A DNA stretch of 15,219 bases from JADLEX01 sp964586775. Lineage in GTDB: Bacteria; Lernaellota; Lernaellaia; JACKCT01. The DNA lies in contig CAZPJD010000149.1 of assembly GCA_964586775.1 (NCBI GenBank), positions 1 to 15,219 on the forward strand, read 5' to 3'. A program made the translations under genes and the position numbers. The notes under the pieces are model-generated. The model did no database searches and was not told the DNA's origin. It was given only the letters and a program-made list of their open reading frames with translations. Below, piece after piece: positions 6,610-13,573 of this stretch (positions are counted from its first letter, which is position 1; each line of letters starts with the position of its first letter).

Positions 6610-7356
6610 TTACGCGAACCACGCGGCGGCGAGCACCGCCCCGATCACCGTGTTGCCGAAGTTCATCAGGGTCTCGGGGCTCTCCTTGCCGAATTGATGA
6701 TAGAGCCCGCCGAGAATCGACTCAATAAAGTTCGCCATCATCGCGGCGAGTGAAACGACGATGACGGCCTTGAGACCGTACTGATAATCGAAGGGGTGCA
6801 GCGGCCACGCGACGAGCGCGAGCAGGATCGACGCGCCGAAGCCCAGCAGCGTGCCCTCCATGCTGATCGCGCCCTCGGTGCCCGGTTTCACGCGTTCGAG
6901 GGTGATGAGCAGATACGCGCGCTTGCCGTAGAGCTGGCCGAGCTCGGTGCTGATCGTGTCGCCTAGGGCCGTGGCGAGCGACGCGACGAACGCGACGAAC
7001 CACACCATGCGTTCGGACGGGTCGGTGACGATCGCGACGGCGGCGCAGGTCGCGCCCACAAAGCAGTTGGCGAAGACGTGCTTGGCCCCGCGCTGCCCGC
7101 CCTTTTTCTGGGCGACGCCCATTTTTTCCTTGGTCGCCATTTTGAACTTGCTGGCGAGCGAACCGGCGATGAAGAACGTGAACAGGATGATAAAGCCCTC
7201 GTGCCCGAGGCCCACGTAGATGAGCACGCCGACGATCCACCCCGCGATCACGCCCGACATGTCGACGAGCTTCGCCTTTTGCGACGCCGCCGCGATGATC
7301 GTGTTGAGGATCAGGGCGATCCAGAGATTTCCCGGCAAGTCCTGAAAATGAACCAC
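6610..7356 (-). CDS. DUF92 membrane protein (VTE6 / phytyl-phosphate kinase family)
   Basis: A polytopic inner-membrane protein of about 248 residues. Family landmarks are KGGQRGAKHVFAN (85-97), the acidic GDTISTELG (132-140), ERVKPGTEGAIS (154-165) and FIESILG (210-216), set among about six hydrophobic helices. In plants and cyanobacteria the DUF92 protein VTE6 phosphorylates phytyl phosphate to the diphosphate; the substrate here is unknown and may be another isoprenoid phosphate. I chose the GTG at 7356, with GGAG six bases upstream. A GTG at 7374, overlapping the previous stop as GTGA, is an equally possible start. An open frame continues far upstream, but it is only the shadow of the preceding gene. 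It follows directly on the phytol/dolichol-kinase-like gene. Confidence 0.82.
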   Translation of the reverse strand: MVHFQDLPGNLWIALILNTIIAAASQKAKLVDMSGVIAGWIVGVLIYVGLGHEGFIILFTFFIAGSLASKFKMATKEKMGVAQKKGGQRGAKHVFANCFVGATCAAVAIVTDPSERMVWFVAFVASLATALGDTISTELGQLYGKRAYLLITLERVKPGTEGAISMEGTLLGFGASILLALVAWPLHPFDYQYGLKAVIVVSLAAMMANFIESILGGLYHQFGKESPETLMNFGNTVIGAVLAAAWFA

Positions 7357-7370
7357 GCGAAGCTCCCGAT

Positions 7371-7997
7371 TCACATCACACGGGTCAGCAGATACAGCAG
7401 CGCGCCGGCGAGGCCCGGCACGAGGATGTTGTCGTCGATCGGCGCCCGCAGCGTCTCGAAGATCGCGCACACGCCGTTTGCGATCGCGGCGATGAGCAGG
7501 AGCTGCCCGGTGGAATACGCCGAGAACGCCGCATCGATGGTCGTGCCGACGTCGCCGGTGGCCTGCGTGTATGCGAGCAGCCCGAAGCACGCCAGCGTGC
7601 CCACGCCCAGGAACCCCGCAAGCCCCGCCCAGCTCTTGTCGCGGTTCCACGGCAGCTTTTCGCCGCCGAAGCGCGTGCCGAAGATCGACGCCGAACCGTC
7701 GCCCAGCGCCAGAATCGCCCACGCCCCCGCGACCACGTGCATGCGGTGGTGAAAGAGCAGCAGCAGGATCAGGACCATGATGCCGTAAGCGGCCTTGCCG
7801 ATCGAAAACCCGCGCGCGAGCTCGGCCTCGCGCAGCGTGCCCTTGACCACGCGCTTGCTGACGAAGATGCCGTACACGATGGCCGTGACCGAGAGCGTGA
7901 AGACCAGCCACTTGGGGAAGATCGTGAGCGTGAACGCGAAGCCGAGCGGCGCGATGTGCTCGACCTTGCGTTTCATCTCGCTGTAGCTGGCGGTCAT
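7371..7997 (-). CDS. Phytol/dolichol-kinase-like membrane kinase (VTE5 family)
   Basis: An integral membrane protein of 208 residues from the CTP-dependent polyprenol-kinase family (dolichol kinase, phytol kinase VTE5; related to CDP-diglyceride synthetases). The diagnostic segment is ALGDGSASIFGTRFGGEKLP (97-116), followed by KSWAG (121-125) and, near the C-terminus, RAPIDDNILVPGLAGAL (184-200). Five to six hydrophobic helices are visible. Expected chemistry is phosphorylation of an isoprenoid alcohol; the actual alcohol is not evident. The start at 7997 (MTASYSEMKRKVEH) fits family N-termini, with a weak GGGTG site upstream; an open frame continuing to 8087 has no conserved sequence. It is the first gene of the minus-strand operon, and the next gene overlaps or nearly abuts it. 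Confidence 0.82.
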   Translation of the reverse strand: MTASYSEMKRKVEHIAPLGFAFTLTIFPKWLVFTLSVTAIVYGIFVSKRVVKGTLREAELARGFSIGKAAYGIMVLILLLLFHHRMHVVAGAWAILALGDGSASIFGTRFGGEKLPWNRDKSWAGLAGFLGVGTLACFGLLAYTQATGDVGTTIDAAFSAYSTGQLLLIAAIANGVCAIFETLRAPIDDNILVPGLAGALLYLLTRVM

Positions 7998-8022
7998 GGG
8001 CGCACCCGGCAAATGGAACCTT

Positions 8023-8051
8023 CTTTTGCGGTTTGGCCGCGAGCATGTCAA
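8023..8051 (-). promoter_or_regulatory. Candidate promoter of the kinase/DUF92/lipoprotein operon
   Basis: On the minus strand a perfect TTGACA (8051-8046) is followed after 17 bases by CAAAAG (8028-8023), a poor -10 box. Position suits a start near 8016 and a leader of about 20 bases before the ATG at 7997. The -35 is convincing and the -10 is not. Confidence 0.42.
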
Positions 8052-8152
8052 TCGCGCCCGGCGGCGATTTGCGCGCCCGACCGCCATTCGCGCGCACGAT
8101 TGCCATTTGCGCGGCTTCGCGCGAAACGATGCTCATCTTTGGGGGATCGATC

Positions 8153-8923
8153 ATGACGGCGGATTCGGCGTTTTCGGGAACGGTCTTCGTCACAGGGGCG
8201 ACGTCGGGATTCGGCGAGGCGTGCGCGCGGCGATTCGCGCGGGCGGGAGCGCGGGTGCTCGCCTGCGGGCGACGCGTCGATCGGCTCATCCGCCTTCAGA
8301 AGGAACTCGGACCCAATGCCTATGCGTTCGTGCTCGACGTGCGCGACCGCGACGCGGTGGCGTCAGCCCTCGCGGATCTGCCGGCGGACTTCGCCGACAT
8401 CGACGTGCTGGTGAACAACGCGGGGCTCGCGCTGGGGCTCGCGCCCGCGCAACAGGCCGACCTCGATGACTGGGAGCAAATGGTCGACACCAACATCAAG
8501 GGGCTGATGTACGCGACGCACGCGGTGCTGCCCGGCATGGTGACGCGCGGGCGCGGACACGTCATCAACGTCGGCTCCATCGCCGCGTCGTACCCCTACC
8601 CCGGTGGCAACGCCTACGGCGCGACCAAGGCATTCGTGAAGCAGTTTTCGAAAAACCTCAAGGCCGATCTGCTGGGCACGCCGGTGCGCGTGACGGACAT
8701 CGAGCCGGGCCTCGCCGAAACGGAGTTTTCGATCGTTCGCTTCCACGGCGACGAGGCGGCGGCGAAGAAGGTTTACGAAGGCACGAGCCCGCTGACCGCG
8801 GACGACATCGCCGAGGCCGTGTGGTGGGCGGCGACACGGCCCGCGCACGTCAACGTGAATCGCATCGAGCTGATGCCCGTTTGCCAGGCGTTCGCGCCGC
8901 TCGCGGTGCACCGCGCAAAATAG
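8153..8923 (+). CDS. ydfG: NADP-dependent 3-hydroxy acid dehydrogenase YdfG (short-chain dehydrogenase)
   Basis: A cytosolic classical short-chain dehydrogenase of 256 residues. YdfG oxidises L-allo-threonine, serine and other 3-hydroxy acids, and in E. coli it also reduces malonic semialdehyde. The nucleotide-binding loop is TGATSGFG (14-21), with Arg40-Arg41 placed to favour NADP(H). NNAG is at 88-91. The catalytic residues are Ser142 (VGSIA), Tyr155 and Lys159 (YGATK). Several stretches match my memory of E. coli YdfG closely: LVNNAGLALG, VLPGMV, YGATKAFV, VRVTDIEPGL, EAVWW and the C-terminal VHR. I chose the ATG at 8153, with GGGGGA at 8141-8146 six bases upstream; upstream in-frame ATGs (8033, 8129) add no conserved sequence. 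It stands alone, convergent with the next gene at a 6-base gap. I could not find a clear promoter. Confidence 0.93.
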   Translation: MTADSAFSGTVFVTGATSGFGEACARRFARAGARVLACGRRVDRLIRLQKELGPNAYAFVLDVRDRDAVASALADLPADFADIDVLVNNAGLALGLAPAQQADLDDWEQMVDTNIKGLMYATHAVLPGMVTRGRGHVINVGSIAASYPYPGGNAYGATKAFVKQFSKNLKADLLGTPVRVTDIEPGLAETEFSIVRFHGDEAAAKKVYEGTSPLTADDIAEAVWWAATRPAHVNVNRIELMPVCQAFAPLAVHRAK

Positions 8924-8929
8924 CGCGCA

Positions 8930-11734
8930 CTACCAGAAGATCTTGAGGATGGCCTTTTTGACCGTGTCGAGCTTGATGTCGGTCGAGAGGATGTCCTTGG
9001 CGGTGGTCGCCGGCTTCTTCGGCGCGAGGGCTCCGCCCGGACGGCGCGCGCGAAGGGCCTGAAGCGCCTTGAGCTGGATCTTCGCGTCGTTGTTGTTTTT
9101 GTTGTAGCGATAAGCCTGCGCGAACATGATCGCGGCCTTGTCGAACTGATCGTTGTCCTTGAGCAGCATGCCCATGAAAAAATACGCCTTGTCGGACCGG
9201 GCGTTGAGGGCGATGGCTTTTTCCAGCATCGTCTTCGCCTGCGCGATACGATCCGCGCGACCCAGGTCGCCGTGATTGTAGATCGACCATCCCAGGCAAG
9301 CGTGGTATTCGGCCTCCTCGGGGAAGAGCTCGACGGCCTTTTGAAAATGCCGCTTCGCCGCGTCCCACGCGGTCTGTTTCATCGCCGCGAGGCCCATCGA
9401 AAACTCGTTCTCGGCCGCGAGGATCATCGCCACGCTGCGTTCCTTCTTGGGCGACACCCCCTCGGCGATCTGCTTGTCGTATTCGCGACGCCGCTTCGCG
9501 TCGTACACGGTGCGGTATGCGTCGGTCGCGCGTTTGATGACCGCGTTCGCTTTTTCGAGCACCTCGGCGTTGAACCGGTCCTGCAGCTTGTCGGGGTGGA
9601 ACGTCTTGACCATTCGCGTATAGGCGTCGCGGATCTCGGGATCGGTCGCGTTGTTCTCGATCCCCAGAATCTCGTAGTGCGTCGCCTTGTCGACGGACAT
9701 GTAGAGTCGAAGAATCTCGTCGAGCAGCGCGCGATCGGCCTCGGGCAGCGCGGCCTCGGCCGACGCCTCGTCGATGGCCGGCGATTCGATCTCGATCGGC
9801 TCTTCGCCCGATTCGTCCTCGCGACGAAGGAACTCGGTTCCGTCGCCGAGATCGAGATCCGCCGAAGCGGGGGCTTCGTCGAGGAATCCGTCCAGCGCCT
9901 TCGACAGCGCGTCCGAGATCGGCAGAGGTTCCTCGTCCTCCGCGACGCGCGGCTCCGAACGCGGCGTCTTCCACGGCAACTGTTCCACGGAGATCGGGCG
10001 CGCGGGCTTTCGCTCCTCGGCCGCGATGTCCAGTTCGTCGTCCTCTTCGTCGAGCGAGAAGACACCCGCTTTCGTGTCGGTCTTTGCACGGGTCTCGGCG
10101 GCGGCGGGTTTCGACGCGGGCTCGTCGTCCTCGTCGTCGAGAATGTCGAGATCGAGTTCTTCCTCGTCCCCTGGCGTATCGCCCGCAAGCATCTTCGAGA
10201 TTTCGCCCTCGGGCTCGAACTCGAAACTCGGCTCCGCGGGCGGTTCAAGCATATCCGCCAGATCGGGAGTCGCCGCCGCTCTGTCGGCGAATCCGGGGCC
10301 GAGGTCCGCGGCGATCGCCTGCTCGACGAGACGCTCGAAGCTCAGCTCGGCCTCGGGCAGAAACGGCGCGACCGACTCGCCCGTCTGCGCGGGATCCATC
10401 TTGTCGAAGAGCTCGAGGATGAGCAGCACGTAAAAGACCTGAAAGGTCTTGTCGGGGCCGAATCGGCTCTCGCGCACCGCCTCGGATACGGTTCGCGTTC
10501 CGTCGACGAGATCAAAGAGCGCGCGAACCTCCGGCGGGAAACGGAGCAGGTCGTAATCCACCGGCGGCGCGGCTCGGCGGCGCAGCACGAAGTCTTTGAG
10601 TTCGTTGAAGATCTCGCGGATGTCGGCCGGATCGTAGTGACGCAGTACGCCCTGTAGGATCAACAGCGGCGGCCACATGTCGAACGCCGTGAGCCGGGCG
10701 TCGTTGATGGGCCGCTCGACGACGAGGTACTGCCCCGAATGCCAGCCGAACAGGCCGAGCATCTTCTCCCACGCCTGCATGCGCAGCGACTGGTAGAGCT
10801 GCGTCGATGTGAGCGCCCCCGCGGCGACCAGCGCGTCGCCCTGCCGCACGCCGCTTTCGTCCATGGCGCGCAGCGTGCGCACGAGCATCGCCTCGTCGAT
10901 GACGCCGCGCGCGAGCAGGAGCTGGCCGAGCGTCTCGGAACGCACCTCGCCGGTCACGGAGATCGGGCAGCCATCGCGCAGGTAAACCGTCTTGGCCACG
11001 CGGCGGTTCGAGACGATGAGCAGACCCGTGATCTTCGCGAAAAAACACGCGGCCAAAATTTCGGGCACGCTGGCGTCGTCGAGCGAGCCGCGCGGCTCGA
11101 TCATCAGGTCGTCGATGCGCCCCGGATCCGCTTTGGCGGGCGCCGGGCGCTCGGCGGACTTCGCCGCGCGCGAGGCGCCGCGCTCGCGCTCGATGCGCTC
11201 CGTCTCGAAGACCTCGATCTCCTCCGCCGCGATGTCGGCCGCGGCGAGGGCGGCGTCGATGGGATCGATATCGTCCTCGTCGACCGACGCGGCAAAGGGA
11301 TCGACCGGCGGCCGCGATTTCGCGGGGGCTCGGGTCGCCTCGGGCTCATCCGCGAGATTTTCGTAGGCTTCGATCTGCTCGGCGAGGATCCCGGTGAGTT
11401 GCTCGGGCGAATACGGTTCCTCGAGAAAGGCGTCGACCTTCCATCGTTTCATGGCGATGCGGTCGACGCTCATGTTCTTGAAAAGCGAGCTGGTCAAGAC
11501 GATGGGGATTCGCCGCCCCGCTGGGGTTTCCTTGACCTGTAGCGCGAATTCCGATCCCGCCACGCGCGGGAGGGTCATCGTCACCACGATCGCGTCGGGG
11601 CGCTGGCGTTCCACGGCGCGACGCCCCATCTCGGCGTCCTCGGCCAGGATGGCCTCGTAGCCCGCCTCGCCCAGGATCTGAGCCAACCACGATCGCTTGA
11701 CCTTGTGGTGATCGACGATCAGGACTTTACGCAA
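8930..11734 (-). CDS. Multidomain protein: degenerate receiver, DUF4388, J domain, TPR repeats
   Basis: A 934-residue cytoplasmic protein, probably a signalling or scaffold factor that recruits DnaK. Residues 1-125 form a CheY-like receiver, but the phosphoacceptor Asp is Thr52 (VVTMTLP), the acidic pair is reduced to DHH (8-10), and the KP Lys is Glu106. Residues about 213-345 are a DUF4388 (PATAN) domain, beginning GSLDDASVPEIL. An acidic, Pro/Ala-rich linker spans about 450-665. A J domain lies at about 684-755 with an intact HPD (713-715), followed by TPR-like helices (about 771-890) and a C-terminal amphipathic helix. The start is TTG at 11734, with GGAG at 11745-11748 ten bases upstream; no in-frame ATG fits the receiver's first strand. 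DUF4388 fused to receivers is common in Myxococcota and relatives. No partner gene lies next to it. Confidence 0.88.
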   Translation of the reverse strand: MRKVLIVDHHKVKRSWLAQILGEAGYEAILAEDAEMGRRAVERQRPDAIVVTMTLPRVAGSEFALQVKETPAGRRIPIVLTSSLFKNMSVDRIAMKRWKVDAFLEEPYSPEQLTGILAEQIEAYENLADEPEATRAPAKSRPPVDPFAASVDEDDIDPIDAALAAADIAAEEIEVFETERIERERGASRAAKSAERPAPAKADPGRIDDLMIEPRGSLDDASVPEILAACFFAKITGLLIVSNRRVAKTVYLRDGCPISVTGEVRSETLGQLLLARGVIDEAMLVRTLRAMDESGVRQGDALVAAGALTSTQLYQSLRMQAWEKMLGLFGWHSGQYLVVERPINDARLTAFDMWPPLLILQGVLRHYDPADIREIFNELKDFVLRRRAAPPVDYDLLRFPPEVRALFDLVDGTRTVSEAVRESRFGPDKTFQVFYVLLILELFDKMDPAQTGESVAPFLPEAELSFERLVEQAIAADLGPGFADRAAATPDLADMLEPPAEPSFEFEPEGEISKMLAGDTPGDEEELDLDILDDEDDEPASKPAAAETRAKTDTKAGVFSLDEEDDELDIAAEERKPARPISVEQLPWKTPRSEPRVAEDEEPLPISDALSKALDGFLDEAPASADLDLGDGTEFLRREDESGEEPIEIESPAIDEASAEAALPEADRALLDEILRLYMSVDKATHYEILGIENNATDPEIRDAYTRMVKTFHPDKLQDRFNAEVLEKANAVIKRATDAYRTVYDAKRRREYDKQIAEGVSPKKERSVAMILAAENEFSMGLAAMKQTAWDAAKRHFQKAVELFPEEAEYHACLGWSIYNHGDLGRADRIAQAKTMLEKAIALNARSDKAYFFMGMLLKDNDQFDKAAIMFAQAYRYNKNNNDAKIQLKALQALRARRPGGALAPKKPATTAKDILSTDIKLDTVKKAILKIFW

Positions 11735-11790
11735 AATAACACATCTCCACGGCCCGCGGCGGCGAGTTTGACCTTTGCAACGCGGGCGTC

Positions 11791-11820
11791 AACGTAGCAA
11801 CCGCTCGCGCGTCCTGTCAA
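11791..11820 (-). promoter_or_regulatory. Promoter of the receiver/J-domain gene
   Basis: Minus-strand TTGACA (11820-11815), an 18-base spacer and TACGTT (11796-11791), which keeps the most conserved T, A and T of the -10 box. The predicted start near 11784 gives a leader of about 50 bases before the TTG start codon. Confidence 0.55.
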
Positions 11821-11892
11821 CGCGGATGAGCCTTCGCGGTGTGTCGTCGCTCGCCGCGTGAGGGCCGATTGGTTCCCTTCGCGATTACAATA

Positions 11893-11928
11893 CAAAAAAG
11901 GTGCCGGGTCGCCTGGCCGCGACCCGGC
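11893..11928 (-). terminator. Rho-independent terminator of the FecR-domain gene
   Basis: A perfect 10-bp stem, gccgggtcgc (11903-11912) with gcgacccggc (11919-11928) and a 6-base loop. Read on the minus strand it is followed by ACC and a run of six T (complement of the A run ending at 11899). It lies about 50 bases past the stop at 11975. Confidence 0.85.
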
Positions 11929-11974
11929 TGGAGGGTGACCGTGCGCTGCGTTCCCGATTTCGTCCGTCGCCCGT

Positions 11975-12595
11975 TCAGCGTGTCGTCAACTCCCTGAGCG
12001 TGGTGACGACCTCGGCCGTCGGGCCGACCCGAAGATCCCGCGAGCCGAACCATGCGGTCTCGCCGGCGCGCAGGACCTTCGGGCTCGTCCCCGATTCGTT
12101 GCGATGCCGGATGCGAATCGCGCCTTCTTTCACTGTGACGCGCGTGCCCTTGGCCGTTTCCGTCACCTCCACGCGCGCCTCGGTCGACGCCATCTCGGCG
12201 AAGAGCGTGTAGACCGTCAGCCCCGGGCGCGAGTCGTTGTCGCGAAACGTCAGGTCGTAGGCACCGATGTAGAGCTGGATATCGTTGGTCCAGGGCTGAA
12301 GGACGCCATCCGCGAGCGAGCACAGGATCTCGAACTCGCCGTCGCCCATCACCAGCAGATCGGCCTGCGGCAGCTCGACCTGCGCATCGCCCGAACGCAC
12401 CCGAACGCGGTCTCCCGCACCGAGCACCAGGCCGTCGCGGGCGGGTTTCCACAGGTAGTCGCCCACGGGACGCACGATCGTCTGGCCCGTCGCGGAGGCG
12501 ATGGCCAAGCGGTCGTCATCCTGCGCGAATGCCGAAAGCGGCGTGGCGAAAAGCGCGACCAGTGCGATGGAAACGGCAAGGCGGGAGTATTTCAC
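11975..12595 (-). CDS. Secreted FecR-domain protein
   Basis: A 206-residue exported protein. Residues 1-25 are a signal peptide (basic MKYSR, a hydrophobic core, then SAFAQ with likely cleavage after AFA). The body resembles the FecR domain: a strand-rich segment with GDRVRVRSGDAQVELPQADLLVM-type alternation (shown here only as its key run VRSGDAQVELP), then a second set of strands ending VTVKEGAIRIRH. The protein has no cytoplasmic or membrane-spanning sigma-regulator part, so it is a stand-alone periplasmic or extracytoplasmic FecR module, not an anti-sigma factor. The GTG start at 12595 is supported by GGAGG at 12604-12608, eight bases upstream; a longer ATG-started frame would precede the signal peptide with an unlikely His/Pro-rich extension. 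It is monocistronic, with a strong terminator. Ligand and partner are unknown. Confidence 0.78.
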   Translation of the reverse strand: MKYSRLAVSIALVALFATPLSAFAQDDDRLAIASATGQTIVRPVGDYLWKPARDGLVLGAGDRVRVRSGDAQVELPQADLLVMGDGEFEILCSLADGVLQPWTNDIQLYIGAYDLTFRDNDSRPGLTVYTLFAEMASTEARVEVTETAKGTRVTVKEGAIRIRHRNESGTSPKVLRAGETAWFGSRDLRVGPTAEVVTTLRELTTR

Positions 12596-12783
12596 AGTGC
12601 GTTCCTCCGTGAAGCGCAAAGGACGGTGATGCGTCCACGGGGAAGCAAAGCAATGCACGTGCCGTTCGGTTTGCCGCGCGATTCCGCCTGTGAAATCAGG
12701 GCCTTGCGGCGCGTTGACGACAATTGGACGTGGGATGTCCGTTGTCGGGAGGTAACGCGATCGGTGGTTTCGTAATCCACGCC

Positions 12784-12812
12784 AAATGCAAAGCCCCGCG
12801 CGAGGCGGGGCT
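12784..12812 (-). terminator. Rho-independent terminator of the 108-residue gene
   Basis: An 8-bp perfect stem, agccccgc (12792-12799) with gcggggct (12805-12812), and a 5-base loop. On the minus strand it is followed by TTTGCATTT. It lies about 33 bases past the stop codon at 12845. Confidence 0.75.
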
Positions 12813-12844
12813 CTGGATGTCGTCGGGAACCGTTTTGCGGGCGA

Positions 12845-13171
12845 TCAGACCGCTTTGGCCTGCTGCTTCAGAAGTCCCTCGAAATAGGACTTCACGGTGA
12901 TCGGCAGGATCGTCGTTCGCTGGTAGCGGATCGGCTCGTTCAGGATCCGCAGCTCGAACTCGCTGGGGTTCGGGCCCTCGGCGAGGATCACCTTGTGCTG
13001 GCGACGCTCGTCGGTGATCTCCTTCTTGAGCGACATGCACGTGCGGTAGTAGGCGAAAAGCTTGCGCCCGAAGGGGGTGTCGAAGCGGTCGAAGCAACGA
13101 TTGCGGCTGACGCGCTCGCTTTCGTTGAGTTCGAGCAGCTTCTTGAGTTCCTTGTGCAGCTTCTTGTCCAT
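12845..13171 (-). CDS. Hypothetical 108-residue basic protein
   Basis: I do not recognise this protein. It has no signal peptide and no membrane helix. The N-terminus is Lys-rich and helical (MDKKLHKELKKLLELNESE), the centre has RNRCFDRFDTPFGRKLFAYY, and the C-terminal third (about 68-108) looks like alternating strands and helix ending LLKQQAKAV. The high basic content would allow nucleic-acid or ribosome contact, but nothing proves it. The ATG at 13171 is preceded by GAGGG seven bases upstream. A strong promoter (13297-13325) and a clear terminator (12784-12812) make it a complete single-gene unit, which strongly supports it being real. Confidence 0.8.
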   Translation of the reverse strand: MDKKLHKELKKLLELNESERVSRNRCFDRFDTPFGRKLFAYYRTCMSLKKEITDERRQHKVILAEGPNPSEFELRILNEPIRYQRTTILPITVKSYFEGLLKQQAKAV

Positions 13172-13296
13172 GGACTTGCCCTCAACCGGAGGAGATATGA
13201 AAATCGGCCTCTCGGCCGAACACCGGACTTTCGACGTTGGTTTCGCCCCGCTCCATACCGCCGATGGCCAAGACGCCCCGGCGAAAAAGCGCAGGG

Positions 13297-13325
13297 ATTT
13301 TAACGCGCGGCGTCAACGCTGTCAA
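13297..13325 (-). promoter_or_regulatory. Strong sigma70-type promoter of the 108-residue gene
   Basis: Minus-strand TTGACA (13325-13320), exactly 17 bases, then TAAAAT (13302-13297): a perfect -35 and a five-of-six -10 box. It predicts a start near 13290 and a leader of about 119 bases. Confidence 0.78.
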
Positions 13326-13534
13326 GGCACCACCGTCGTCAAGGCGTCACCCGACCGACCGCGCAAATCCACGAATTCCATGTCCGACACAAATCGCCTG
13401 CCAAGCGAAAACGATTGTACGCCCCCACTGACCGGCGGTCAAGAAAAATGAAGGGGCGTTCAAACGCGTCCCGCGTCGAGTTTGAGCAATCCCCGTCTGC
13501 CGTTTTTTTCCGCCATGTCGTGACAGGCCGGGCA

Positions 13535-13559
13535 CGATTCGGCATGATGAGCCGAATCG
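13535..13559. repeat. 9-bp perfect inverted repeat upstream of the outer-membrane gene
   Basis: cgattcggc (13535-13543) and gccgaatcg (13551-13559) with a 7-base loop, ending 14 bases before the ATG at 13574. It could be an operator or a leader hairpin near the ribosome site. No T tract follows, so it is not a terminator. Confidence 0.5.
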
Positions 13560-13573
13560 GCGTGGGGCGAGAG

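Larger units (their letters stand above)
13172..13573. other. Divergent intergenic region (402 bases)
   Basis: Holds the promoter and about 119-base leader of the minus-strand orphan gene. The leader includes a 6-bp hairpin, tcggcc/ggccga (13204-13209 with 13214-13219). On the other side lies the 5' region of the outer-membrane gene, with a 9-bp inverted repeat at 13535-13559. An 84-codon plus-strand frame starting at 13197 has a GGAGG four bases upstream, but its product looks random. I see no other gene or RNA. Confidence 0.55.

Noticed and set aside
7375..8289. N-terminal extension that would make the DUF92 protein 559 residues
   Set aside because: The extra frame is Arg/His/Ala-rich and overlaps the kinase gene completely; DUF92 homology begins only at about 7356.
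9272..10657. 461-codon plus-strand frame inside the receiver/J-domain gene
   Set aside because: It is a repetitive Arg/Leu/Val shadow opposite a gene with an intact J domain and TPRs.
13197..13451. 84-codon plus-strand frame preceded by GGAGG
   Set aside because: Spacing to the ATG is only four bases, the product looks random, and it runs across the promoter of the divergent gene.
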